From Cyanophora paradoxa (Eukaryota > Glaucocystophyceae > Cyanophorales > Cyanophoraceae): 64,000 nt of DNA. Both the position numbers and the translations under genes were made by a program. Numbering within the stretch: position 1 is the first letter of the stretch; every line of letters begins with the position of its first letter. Location: NCBI GenBank assembly GCA_004431415.1, contig QPMI01000544.1, positions 1-64,000 of the forward strand, given 5' to 3'. Of this stretch, positions 19,863 through 30,679 are shown in pieces. A model generated the notes under the pieces. It saw nothing but the letters and a program-made list of their open reading frames with translations. It was not told the DNA's origin and made no database searches.

Positions 19863-20796
19863 GCTGTCTAAAACGCGTGTATACGTATACCGTAGTACGT
19901 ATGCGCACGTGCAACTGCGCACCTTTAAATTTAATTTGATGACTCGATGATTTGCGATCAACCTGCGACTGGCCATATGCATGGCATGGGCCTGACGGAT
20001 TTAAACGGAATGCGCTGCGAAGCACTATATAGCGAGTCGCGATCGAGGCATAAGGCTGCGTACTGATGCAAATTGAGCGCGTGAAGAGCACAACCATGTA
20101 AACGTACCCCCGGCCCGCCGGCGCCCACCACAATGTATATTAATATTAGAGTCGACACAATCCACGCATGCCATGATGACTCGTGTAGTAATATGATGTA
20201 TTACCTATCAGGCACTTCTGTACCGCGGACCTCTGAACTTGTATACCAGCTGCAGCTGCAACGTGACGGCGTGCGCTTTGTATATATAGATGCCAGCGCC
20301 CAGCACAATTACCATTCGAGTCGATACAATCATTGAATCCACACGTGCACAAATGAAATGCATGACCCGCGTAGTATTATACTACCTATCAGGCACTTCT
20401 GTACCGCGGACCTCTGTACTTGTATATACCAGCTGCAACGTGACGGCGTCTGCTACATATCGCCAGCGCCGCGCTCAAGGACCGCAATTGCAACGCTTCG
20501 ATTTGGTTGATTTGGTCGGATATATATCGATATGGATATCGATACCGATACCTTATAATTACACGCACACGTACGTATATACATAGACTCTGAGAGTATT
20601 ACAGCATTCGAAGAGGATGCACGCGACCATGGCCATGGGCACAGCTACGTACATACGCGCGCGTGCGCGTTCAGGTCACGTGTACTATAGCCATAGCTAG
20701 TACTCGAGATCGAAATCTATATATCTATATATAAATCGGGTACAGATCTCAAAGGTCCGCGCAGTTTGCGATGGTAATTATAATCCGGCGTGGCAC
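19863..20796. other. AT-rich intergenic region with a 160-bp direct repeat
   Basis: Two copies (about 20150-20310 and 20325-20475) share ACCTATCAGGCACTTCTGTA, CCGCGGACCTCTG and CAGCTGCAACGTGACGGCGT. Otherwise the region has short palindromes and TATATA tracts. No ORF of note. Confidence 0.55.
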
Positions 20797-23700
20797 TCAA
20801 AAGGAAACGCCGACGCCCAGCGCAGCAAAGAGGTCGCGCGGCACCCACGCGCCCTTGACGCCGACGTGCCAGCGGATGTCGTACTTGGGCCCGCGGTCCT
20901 TTGAGAGCTGCAGGCGATCGCGATCCACGAGCTGCATCTCGGGCAGGGAGCGCCCCGCCACCCAGTCCGCCACGACGCGCAGGCCGTTTCCCTTGCCCCT
21001 GCGTATCACGGGCTCCCCCGACGAGGGAAGCCGCGCATAGGGCCCCACGAAGATCGAGCCGACCTCGAAAAACGCGTACTCGCGGCCCCCGTGCCGCAGC
21101 ATCCGCGGGGGCGCCGCCCGCTCGCGGGCGGCGTCGGCGAGCCGCCGGAGGAACCACGCCACGTCCGACTCGCCTGCCGACGGGTGCTCCAGGACCTGGT
21201 GCGCGCGCCCCGAGAGCGCGGCCAGCAGCGACCGCATCGCCTGCGTCGAGACCGCGGGCGACGTCTCGGCGTGGCGCCGGTCCGCGTCCGCCGCGTGGGT
21301 CGAGATGGCGTCCAGCAGCGCCCCGTGAGCGCGCCGCGCCGCCTCGCAGAGGGCCGCCTCGTTTCCGCGCAGCGCGCGCAGCGCCTCGGCGAGCCGGTTC
21401 GCGTCCCCCTCGGGGGACAGCGCCTGGACCGCCGGCCCGCACCACAGTGCGGGGTGCCGCTCGCCAAAGACGGCGGAGAGGGGTTTCCGTTTGCTCTCGG
21501 GGCGGGCGCTCTCGCGAATCGCGGCGTTGCAGACGGCCGTCAGGTTGGCCGTCCCGTAGTGCAGCACGGCGTCGGCGACCCAAGGCCCCTTGGAGCCCGC
21601 CGCATCGCCGATCTCCATGCGCGCGGCGCCGCCAGCGACGCCGCGCGCGTCCCGAGATTCGAGCTGCAGCGCTAGCTGCCCGGGAAGCCGGGCCCGCAGC
21701 GCGCTCGCCGCAGCGCGGTACGCGTCCCCCTCCACGTATCCTTCTTCGTCGCCCTCGGAGCCGCCGTCCTGGCCGTCGTCCTCGTCGTTTGCGATCTCGA
21801 CTTCGGGGCCCGGATCGACCTCGGATTCGTCGTCCGAGTCGCAGGCGTCGTCGCGATCGCCGGCGCCGGCGCCGGCGCCGGCTTCGCCCCCGGCGGCGGC
21901 CGTGGCGGCGGGCGCCGCGTCGGCGTGCACGGCCCTCCGGTAGTGCCCCTCGGCAAAGCGGTACTTGACGGCGTAGGCGGTGGCAAAGGCCATCGTTACG
22001 GGGCAGAGTCCCATCCAGCCGGCGTCCGGGTTCGCTTCGGCGGCCCTCTGCGTCGTTCGCTGGGGCCCGTCGCCGGCGCCGCCTCCGGATCCCGCCCCCG
22101 CCGCCGCCCCGCCCCTTGGCCTTGCGCCGCACCGTCCGCCCATCCTTGGCGATGGCCCCCAGGCGCAGTCCCATCTTGGCCGCCGCCCCCTTGGCGAGGT
22201 CCACGACGTACCCTCGAATCTTGTCTTCGAGGCTCGGCACCTTGGCGCCGCGGGGCAGCCCCACCTCGCAGTACGCCCGCACCTCGGGGTGCCCGTCCGG
22301 GAGCCCCTCTGCCAGGTACCGCGCGCCGATCACGATCCGCCGGCGCGCGTCGCACGCCGGGCCGAAGAGGGGCGCCTCCCCCACCAGCAGCGCCGCGATT
22401 GCTTCGAGCTGCGCGGGTGGGAGCTTCGGGTCGAAGAGCCGCCCAAAGAGGCCTCGATCGCACGAAGAGAGGACGGTCTCGAGGAGCCGCACGCCGCTCG
22501 CCTCGGCGAGCGTCGCGATGTACCGGATCGCGCTCCGCACCGCGTGGTGGGCGTCCTCGTGCAGCGGATTGATGATGCGGCCCGCGCGCTCCGCGTGGAC
22601 CCCCGAGCTCGCGCGCAGCGGCAGCACGGTGCGCGCAAACGCCTTGCACACGCGCCAGAGCTTGTTCGGGGCGAGGGAGACCGAGTCGGCCGCGTCGCCG
22701 GGGCCGACGGCGCAGGCCTCCAGGCGGTGGCGGCGCGCGCAGATCGCCCGCTGCACGGCCAGCATGTCGTAGGTGGTCACGCAGACGGCGCGGCCGTGCG
22801 CTCCGAGCGGCACCCCCGAGGGGCCGAGCTGCTCGGAGGCGACGGGGCGGGAGACGGCGCGCCCCGTGCGCATCGCGCGCTCGATCTCCCCCTGGCGAAT
22901 CGGGTGCAGGGACGGGGCCAGGACGATGGGCATCACCAGCAGCTTCTCCGCCGCCGCGGCCTGCACGCCCTTGAGCTGATTCGCCACCTCCTTCCACTGA
23001 GGCCCCGTCAGAACGGCCCCCGCGAGCTCCAGCCCGTTGACGAATCCCATGGCGCGAAACTTGGCGTCGGCCGCCGCCTCGGGGCGCTCCAATCCGTAAC
23101 GGCGAACCGCCGTCGGCAGCGCCGCCATCTCCGCAAACGCGCGCTCCATCGGCGTGAGCAGCGCGGCGGGATCGACGCCCCGGAACGCCGCCGCGCGCAT
23201 CCTCCGCTCACGCACGTCGTCCAGAATTTCCGCGAGCGTCGCCGCCAGGCTGACCTTGGAGGGCGCGATTGGAGGCCGCAGGAACCCGTCGCACGGGTCA
23301 TCGCCGATGCAGACGAGGAGATTCTTGCAGCGAACGTGGCGCACGCGGGCCAGCGCCTGGGCCTTGCCGTTGACGTCGTACGTTTTGCCCTGCCACATGA
23401 CGAGCACGTAGTCGTAGATGCGGGTCCTCCAGTCGAGGTTGGTGCCCTGCGGAAGGGACGAGTTGTACGCGAGGATATCCGGCACGGTCCCCACGAACTC
23501 CTTGTCCGCGATGCGGGCCTTGTCCTCCTCGGAGGCGCCCGCCCAGATCATCAGGAACCGAACCTCTGGATCCCGGCGCCGCAGCTCGGGGTCCGCCTCG
23601 ACGAGACCCTTGGTCGCGAAGAGGCCGCGGCGGTTGTCGCTGGAGAGCACGACGCGCTGCCCGCTTCGCAGCAGCGCCGCGGCGAGGATGGGGCCGTAGG

Positions 23701-26700
23701 CGTAGGGGAAGAGGATGGCCCTGCGCTCTTCGCGCGCCGGCCTGAGGAGGTACTCGCCGGCCACGAGCAGCGCCGGCGCCGGCGCCGCGCGCGTCGACGG
23801 ACTCGAATCCGGCTGCGGGCCGGAGCTGGGCTGCGGGCTCGAGGCAAAGGCCTTGACGAGGTAGTCGACGTGCGGCTGGCAGAGGTCGGCGTCGGAGCAG
23901 ACGAGGATGGTCGCCGTGGCCAGCAGCCACTCCAGGGTCTCGCGCGCCCGCTCCTGCCTCTCGCCCTCGAGCAGCGTCGACGAGAGCGCGAGTCGGGCGC
24001 ACGCCAGCGCGATCTCGTCGAGGAACACGGCCCCAAAGGGCCTCCCCTCGGTCCTGAAACGGTGCAGGGACTCGAGGGTGGAGAGGAGCTGGGCTACCTG
24101 CTCGGCCAGCGTGTCCGGCCCCACCTCCTGGTACGAGGTCCACGGCATCTCGACGCGAACGAACCGCGGATCCGCGGCGTCCCGCTCGGCGCGCACGGCC
24201 CGGCGGCGAGCCCAGGAGGGGATGGCGGTCGGGCCGTCGCCGTCGTCGGTCCGGACTCGCTTCCGCGTGTAGCGCTCGTCCGACTTGATCTCGTTCGGGT
24301 GCATGCGGCCGGCGGCGAGATGGAGCGCCCGAAAGTCTTCCTCGACGCCGTAGGCCCTGGGATTTTCGCGCATGGCCCACATCAGCCCGCTGATCGCCTG
24401 GGACTTGCCCGTGGAGGTCGGGGCGCGGAGGAAGAGCAGGCGCCGCGCCGCGGGTCCGTTGGCGAGGAACCAGCCTCGGATGGCCTCCGAGTCGACGTGC
24501 GAGCGCGCGTTGCCGTCGTGCGCGATCGCCGGCGTCCACGTCACGGGTGCAAACGGCGGGGACGGGACCGTCGGCGTCAGCGGGCGGAAGAGGTCGGGAA
24601 GCAGCTCGCTCCGAAACGCGCGGCGCTGCTCCCTCCGCAGCCGTGTCCGGTCCCGCTGCGCCGCGTCCCCCTTGCGCGCCGCCTCCTCCTCGATCGCCTC
24701 CAGCGGCGTCGCCTGCAGCGCCGCCGGTCCGGACTCTAGGACGCCCATCACGCGCCGCGTCTCCTTGCTGAGCGGCGAATCCTCGTCGACGCGGATCCGC
24801 CAGGGGGACGGGCCCCGGGCGCCCAGGAACCCGACGGAGCCCGACTCGAGGGCGGGGAAGAGGGCGGCCGCCTCGCGCTGGACCTCGGCGTCCACGGCGT
24901 CCAGCCGCCGGCGCAGCTCGGAGCGCCACACGGGGCCGAGCTCCGCCCCGGCGCACTTGCCTTTGCAGGCGCCGCCGCCGCCGCACGACCGGAGCAGCAC
25001 GCGCCCGGCGTCCGAGTCGGCCTCGATCTTGGCAAACGGCTTCTCGCCCGGCGGGGCCCCCGGGGCGAGCACCCGGCCGCAGCCGGGGCACGGGACGTCG
25101 GCAAAGATGGAGATCTCGTCCGTAAAGGCGTCGAAGCGCAGCGCGTAGGGCCCCGTGCGGGGGGCCGGGGGCGCGCTCCCCCCGACCCGCGCCACCGCCC
25201 GATCGATCCCAGAGCTCGCGTACTCGGCCAGGTCGGCGAGGAGGGCGTCGATGCGCGCGCAGGCGGCCCGATCTTCGACGTTGGACTCTGCCGAGGCCCT
25301 CGCGCGGCCCTTCCAGACGAGCACGCCGCGCCAGGGGCGATCTCGGCACTTGGGGACGCAGTGGTTGTCGCCGAGGCAGCCGGCCGTGACGGAGGCGACG
25401 TGGGCGATGCCGCTCTCGCGCGGGGCGGAGAGGGTCGCCGGCTTCCAGTCGTGCGTGTAGCGCGGCGCCGGCGCGCCGGCCGCGGCCGGAGCGGGGGAGG
25501 CCGCGAAATGGGGGCAGGGATCGTCGCCCTCGCTGCGATCGCTCGGGTAGAGGAAGAAGAGCCGCTCCGCCGGAGCGATGGCGCGGTGCCCGAGCCCCAG
25601 CCGCTCGGCGGCGGCGCGGAGGACGGCCCTCTCCAGCCCGGTCCCGTCGCATACGGGTCGGGGGGCGGCCGCGGGGCCACCCAACGTGCGGGCCCGCTTG
25701 CCCAGGGGGGCAGGGGCGCCCGAGCCGGCCGCAGCCGCAGCCGCAGCTGCACGATCAGCCGCGGGATCCGGATCCACGCCCACGACGCCGGGCGCGGCGG
25801 CGTCGAATTCGCGCAGAAAGTAGCCCCGCACGAACTCGCCGTAAAAGAAATCGTAGAAGCGCGCGACGGCGGGATCCGGCGCCGCGGGGGAGCCGGCGAG
25901 CGCGTCGGGCGCGTCGGGGTCGGCGACGGCCGTCGGGAAGCGCGCCGTGAGGGGGTGGGGCGTCTCGTCCGTGCGCATCCCGACGTTGGGCGCGAGGGGC
26001 CCCTTGTCGAGCACGGAAAAGAGCTCCGCCACGTCCGCGTCGCTGTAGCCCAGCGCCCCGGAGAGGAACGGCTTCAGCACGCGGTCCAGCAGCGCCGCCG
26101 TCGACCACCCGCAGCTGCGCGCGCCGCCGGGGCCGGTCGAATCGACCTTGGCCGTCGCGGGATCGACCCGCGCGCCCGCCACGCGGGCAAAGAGGCGCGC
26201 GTCGGCCACCGTCGCGTGAAATCCCTTGCAGCCGCTGAAAGCGAGGAGGCAGGGGATCCCGCGCGCGCGGCACGCGCGCAGCAGCTTGCGGCCGGCCTCC
26301 AGGGCGGGCAGGAGGCGCGGCTCGGCCCCTAGAAAATCGGAGAGGGTCCGAGCCCCGCGGAGCGCGGCGGCCGCCGCCGCCTTCGGTCCGGCCCCGCAGA
26401 TCCCGGGCGAGTCGAGGTCCAGGCAGCCGAGGTAGGCGACGGAGGCGACGGAGCCTCCGGCGGTGACCGCGCAGAAGCGGTGGGCCACCTGGAACCAGCC
26501 GCGGCGGCCGGCCGCCGAGCAGAGGTCCCGGAGGGCCCGACGGGTCGGGGCGGCCTTGAAGAGATCCGCGCCCGGGCGGGCCCCGGGGACCGCAGAGAGG
26601 GGATCGAACTTGGCGCAGACAAAGACGTCGGGCTCGGAGCCGACGAGGCGGCACGCGCACGCGCACGCCCCGGCCGCCTGCGCAGCGGTGGCGGGGCCCC

Positions 26701-26884
26701 CCGCGGGCGGCGACGCGACGAGGGACTCCATCATCAACGCGCGGTCGGGCGCGACGACGTGGATGCGGCGCGGGGCGTCTGGAATCGGGACCGTTGCGTT
26801 TGCGTCGCGTTTCCCCCCCGCCGCCTCGTCGTTTGCGACGCGCCCAGGCGGCGACGCGACGGAAGCTGCGCCCTCTACCTCCAT
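20797..26884 (-). CDS. Primase-helicase: archaeo-eukaryotic-type primase fused to a UL9-like SF2 helicase (one +1 frameshift)
   Basis: About 2,030 residues from the ATG at 26884. Primase: CLDLD (154-158, metal-binding Asp pair) and FSGCKGFH (216-223, the S-x3-G-x-H motif), with conserved LDKGPLAPN near 292-300. Zinc-type cysteines follow at 599-602 and 634-644. Helicase: APTSTGKS (821-828, Walker A), VFLDEIA (953-959, Walker B), ATILVCSDAD (991-1000, motif III) and AQALARVRHVR (1175-1185, motif VI). The arrangement recalls herpes-type primase and origin-binding helicase domains combined in one chain. The N-terminal frame stays open to 20717 but degenerates to Arg-rich sequence after about 22110. 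A +1 shift in the G-rich run at about 22092-22130 restores an acidic, well-formed C-terminus ending at 20797. It probably primes and unwinds during element replication. Confidence 0.85.
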
Positions 26885-27513
26885 TTCCTTTTGCCGCCTT
26901 TCGAATGATGCCAGCCCGGCACCCGGTTCCCTTTTATCGGCGTCCCCGCTGGCCCAATTACAAGGCTATTTTCTTTCGCGCGTGACTTTTCTTCCGTTTC
27001 GGCCGTCAGCCCACCCTGGATATGCACATGTGGGCTTCTCGAGGCCAGGGCGAACGAGGGTCGGCGCGCGCTCAGATCAGGTCAGAACGAATTCGGATCC
27101 ATGTCAAACGTCCCTTGCATTCCTCGAACGAACCATCCTAGAACGTTGACGGCGGCGAGAATTCCAATTCGAAATTCGGGATCCGGAGGCAGTCTCGATT
27201 TTTAAACGTACACGCAGATCGAAATCATGCGAACATCCCTTCACTTTCCTTGCCTATCTAGCGAATCCTTTTCCAATATCAAACGGCGGCGAGAATTTGA
27301 ATTCCAAAGTCAAAAGGCAGCCTCCGTTCTCGAGCTTGCACGCAAATTCAAACATCCCTTGCATCTCTATTGAATCTTCTGTCCACCTCGAGCTCGCAGC
27401 GGCGGCGAAAATCCGAATGATTGCAAGCGTACTCCCTTAAAAGGGCCCGGGGAAATCCAACGGGGGTACGCGGAGGCGCACCCGCCAGCGTAAGCCCGAG
27501 CCCGACCTCGAGC
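26885..27513. promoter_or_regulatory. Divergent promoter region between primase-helicase and RING genes, with three imperfect direct repeats
   Basis: Minus-strand TATA-like GATAAAAG at 26931-26938 lies 48 nt upstream of the primase-helicase ATG. A plus-strand CTTAAAAGG at 27435-27443 lies about 75 nt upstream of the RING ATG. Between them (about 27103-27425) three imperfect copies of about 110 bp share AAACATCCCTTGCAT, GGCGGCGAGAATT and GAATCTTTTCC-like blocks, and may be regulatory. Confidence 0.5.
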
Positions 27514-28206
27514 ATGTCGCCGTCCGCACCCGTCCCCGAGCCGGCCCCCTGCGACGTCCCGGCCCACCGCCTCGTCGAGTACGATAGAGTCGAGGGCGTC
27601 TCCCGCTGCCCCCTGGCCATCGGGACGGCCCCCGGCGGCCGCATTCGCTTCGAGACCGCCAAACTGCCGCTGCCGGGGGACCCCGAGGTCGATTCCGAGG
27701 CCCGCCGACGGCACGTCGAGTTTGGCACCGCGTGCTATCTGGCGTGGCGCTGCTTCCAGAACCGGGACCGCCGGCCTCCCCGCCCCGTGCGCTGGAGCGA
27801 CGAGTGCCCCGCCTGCCTCGAGCCCGTGGCGCGGCCGGTGGCGAGCGCGTGCGGGCACGTCCTCTGCTTTGCGTGCATGGTCCTCTGGCCGTGGGCCACG
27901 TGCCCCGTCTGCCGCGAGGTCTGCCCCGTCGGCGGGGTCTACTTTCTCGCATCCGAGCACGCTCGCCTCGCGCGGGAATCGCCGCGCGCGTACGCCGAGC
28001 GCCTCGCGCAAGAGGCCCACGTTCGGCTCGGCTGGATGCCCGGGTCGTTTCGGGACCGATTCGCGAGCGTCGACTGGATGATGGTGACGCTCGAAGGATC
28101 CGGAGGGTTCGGGCTCGAGGCGCCGGCGCCCCCCGACTCGCCGGCGGCGGGATCCGGAACGAAAGGCAAACGCCGCGCCGATATCGATCTCGCTAGAGAG
28201 GCCTAG
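27514..28206 (+). CDS. RING-finger (C3HC4) protein, probable ubiquitin E3 ligase
   Basis: 230 residues from the ATG at 27514. The RING runs from Cys98 to Cys133: CPACLEPVARPVASACGHVL then CFACMV and CPVC, with ligands C98, C101, C113, H115, C118, C121, C130 and C133 at C3HC4 spacing. An N-terminal 90-residue region is unrecognised. The C-terminus is Pro/Gly-rich and ends with a basic KGKRR element. RING proteins position an E2 for ubiquitin transfer; substrate unknown. Transcribed divergently from the primase-helicase, suggesting the two belong to one element. Frame intact. Confidence 0.85.
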   Translation: MSPSAPVPEPAPCDVPAHRLVEYDRVEGVSRCPLAIGTAPGGRIRFETAKLPLPGDPEVDSEARRRHVEFGTACYLAWRCFQNRDRRPPRPVRWSDECPACLEPVARPVASACGHVLCFACMVLWPWATCPVCREVCPVGGVYFLASEHARLARESPRAYAERLAQEAHVRLGWMPGSFRDRFASVDWMMVTLEGSGGFGLEAPAPPDSPAAGSGTKGKRRADIDLAREA

Positions 28207-28502
28207 GGCCGGGCCTCGTGTGAATAGATAGATATCTGTATATGAATCCGGAAATGCAATCCAGCCCTCGCAAAACATTTATTTTCGAGTTCGATTCGCA
28301 TCGATATCTCGGATCTGGAACTGGCGTGCTCGCGCGCTACCCGAGCGCAATTATAATTACGTGGGCGGCTACGACGCGCCATCTATAAATAGGTGAGGCT
28401 CACATGCATATGATCCGAGCCGCCGCAGCGTTCGGCCCAACGGGACTCCTATAAATTGCCGCCGCCGGTACCTCTCTTTCACTCTTTGCAAGCGAATCCA
28501 TC
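28207..28502. promoter_or_regulatory. Intergenic region with TATA box of the kinase-like gene
   Basis: TATAAAT at 28450-28456 lies 47 nt upstream of the ATG at 28503, followed by a pyrimidine-rich leader. Rest AT-rich, nothing else seen. Confidence 0.55.
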
Positions 28503-29420
28503 ATGTCGGTCGCCAATACGAATGCTACTTTGCGTCGCGTCGATGGCGCGAACGAGAGCGGCGCCCGCGACCGTGATCATGCTCTTGGGCGCTCCGTCCT
28601 CGTCGAGTCCGGTGATGCGTCGCGTGCGGACGAACGCGCGACTCTCGTCGGGAGCTGGGTCGACGTCGCGTCCGTCGATGCCACGCGTACGGGCTCACCT
28701 CTTGAACAGCAACGCGCGCGCTTCGAGTGGAAGGGACCGAAGACCGTTCTCCACAAGCTGCTCGACGATCAGGGCGTTTACGCCGAGGTCCAGCTGTGCG
28801 TCTTCGGACTCTACGGGCGCGCTCTGTTCTGCGAGGGTGACGATGGCCTGCCCAAGACGGGCCTCTACTACGAGGGGACATATCGCAGCGGCAAAAACGT
28901 TGCCATCAGCTGCCTTACCGAGGTCGCCAACGCCGCGGGGCTCCAGCACGTTCTTAAGCGCTTCGTTGATTGCTGTGACGATCTCATAGTGCCGGAGTGT
29001 GTCCGTGACGCGATCTCGGCCGTCAAGCAGCCCCGCGCGCTCACCCTCTTCTTGGGGCAGCACGTGTACTCTTCCAGGCTCTTTGGGAAACTTTGGGACG
29101 GCCGCACCAAGACGGTCATCGCCAAGCGCAGACTGCCGCACCTGGATTCCCGGCCGTTTCGCGCCAAGGCCGACGCCATCCGCTATGAGCCACTCTTTCT
29201 CTGCATCCAGTTTCCGCGAGGAATTATTGACCCATTGGACCTCTCTGCCCGCATCACATCAGAGGTCGACGCACTCCTTCAAGCCTACAGACAGGCGTAC
29301 TCCATTCTCCTTGCCGACCCGAAGATGCTAGAGGCCGCCGACGCCGTCCTCCGCAACGGCCCAAAGTTCAAGCCTATCGGGCCTGAGTTCCGCGACTGGA
29401 CCCTCGCGATCGCCCAGTAG
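28503..29420 (+). CDS. Thymidylate-kinase-like P-loop protein, intact paralogue
   Basis: 305 residues, single ORF. After a 75-residue charged leader the conserved part begins KTVLHKLLDDQG. YYEGTYRSGKNVAISCL (about 122-138) occupies the position of a nucleotide-kinase P-loop (EGxxxxGK), though Asn replaces Ser/Thr. KQPRALTLFLGQHVY (about 175-189), LWDGRTKTVIAKRR (about 197-210) and a C-terminal FLCIQFPRG strand plus long helix follow the thymidylate kinase order (LLF-A-R, GKxVIxDRY, PDLxxxLxxP). The DR motif is altered to AKRR, so catalysis is uncertain. Two broken relatives lie at 6.5-7.2 and 7.7-7.9 kb. Assignment is by motif order, not by close identity; another P-loop kinase family is possible. 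Confidence 0.6.
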   Translation: MSVANTNATLRRVDGANESGARDRDHALGRSVLVESGDASRADERATLVGSWVDVASVDATRTGSPLEQQRARFEWKGPKTVLHKLLDDQGVYAEVQLCVFGLYGRALFCEGDDGLPKTGLYYEGTYRSGKNVAISCLTEVANAAGLQHVLKRFVDCCDDLIVPECVRDAISAVKQPRALTLFLGQHVYSSRLFGKLWDGRTKTVIAKRRLPHLDSRPFRAKADAIRYEPLFLCIQFPRGIIDPLDLSARITSEVDALLQAYRQAYSILLADPKMLEAADAVLRNGPKFKPIGPEFRDWTLAIAQ

Positions 29421-29544
29421 GGTAGCGTCCGCCCAGTAATTATAAGGTAGCGCGCGGTATACGTATACGCAGATGCACCGGGCTGGTACACCGGTCTGGG
29501 AAAAGTCGAATTCGTGTTGTTGGATCCGCATTGTGCAGGCGGGC

Positions 29545-29966
29545 GAGCTGAGCTCGGCCACAGGGAGAGACGGAGGGAGGGGCGGGGCTCTAGATCTCGG
29601 GGGGCGGGGCGGGCGGTGCTGCTCGCAACCAAGAGAGGGAGGCCTTGTGAGCAAAGCCTGGACGTAAATGGGAAACGCCGTAGCCCCAGGGCGGGCGAGC
29701 TGAGCTTGGCCGGAGGGAGAGAGGGGAGAGGGTGGGGCCTTGAGCGAAGCCTGGACGTAAATGGGAAACGCCGTACCCCCATGGCGGGCGAGCTGAGCTT
29801 GGTAAGAGGGAGAGATGGGAGAGGGTGGGGCCTTGAGCGAAGCCTGGACGTAAATGGGAAACGCCGTACCCCCAGGGAGGCGAGCTCAGCGGCTGAGCTT
29901 GGTTAGAGGGAGAGATGGGAGAGATGGGAGCCTTGGCCTTGGGCAAAGCCTGGACGTAAATGGGAG

Positions 29967-30006
<40 letters not shown>
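29545..30006 (+). repeat. Array A, copy 4, and poly-C tract
   Basis: About five units (core TGGACGTAAATGGGAAACGC, then CGTACCCCCA instead of CAGTACCCCC), followed by a C run of about 38 nt at 29968-30006. Confidence 0.85.
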
Positions 30007-30010
<4 letters not shown>

Positions 30011-30440
30011 CCATCAGCCAAACTGAGCAGCCAAACAATAGAGAACTAGCTCTCCCTGAACTCTTCATCTCTTTTTGTTAACCCTTCTGCATGCTAAAAC
30101 AGCTCTAATTTATGAGCCAAAAGATTGAAACCGGCTGACCCGTTAATATTCATTATTCGAAGCTGCACGTTTCAGCATGCTCAGGTCCCTGCATTCAGAG
30201 AGGAAAGCCGCGGGTACAGCGTTTCCCATTATCGTCCCCACCTCTCCTATATATATGGCCGAGATTCTCCGCAGATCGAGTGCGGAGAGACGCTGGGTAC
30301 AGCGTTTCCCATTATCATCCGCACCTCTCCTATGGCCGAGATTCTCCGCAGATCGAGTGCGGAGAGGCGCTGGGTACAGCGTTTCCCATAATCGTCCCCA
30401 CCTCCCGTATGGCCTGGGTCCTTTGCAGAGACGAGAGCCC
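30007..30440 (+). repeat. Diverged spacer and array B, copy 4
   Basis: The spacer keeps CATCAGCCAAAC but is otherwise shortened and diverged. Four units follow (30176-30440) with AGCGTTTCCCATTATCGTCC and GGCCGAGATTCTCCGCAGAT, period about 75 bp. Clearly the same composite element, older than copies 2 and 3. Confidence 0.75.
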
Positions 30441-30679
30441 CCGCTCGGCCCCCTCGCAATCGTATATTTATAAATGTTTTCAAATTACGAGCGCAGATCT
30501 AGATCTACAGACTCTGCTTGCTTGCATAGCCCCGGATACTGACCCTCGCTCTGTCCGCGGTATTTCGCATCCTGCGAGGCTGCAGGCAACCATTCTCGCT
30601 TTCGCCGTAAACAGCAGCGGGGTGCGTGGGGCGCCCGCGGCCGGCCTCGCGATTGAGCTTGCGTGCACGTGCGCTCGAG

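Noticed and set aside
20717-22090. Arg-rich C-terminal end of the 2,055-residue frame
   Set aside because: A second frame over the same DNA gives a normal acidic protein end at 20797, so the Arg-rich part is out of frame.
21980-24739. Plus-strand 919-residue ORF antisense to the primase-helicase
   Set aside because: It is a shadow of high-GC minus-strand codons; no domain, and the helicase motifs lie on the other strand.
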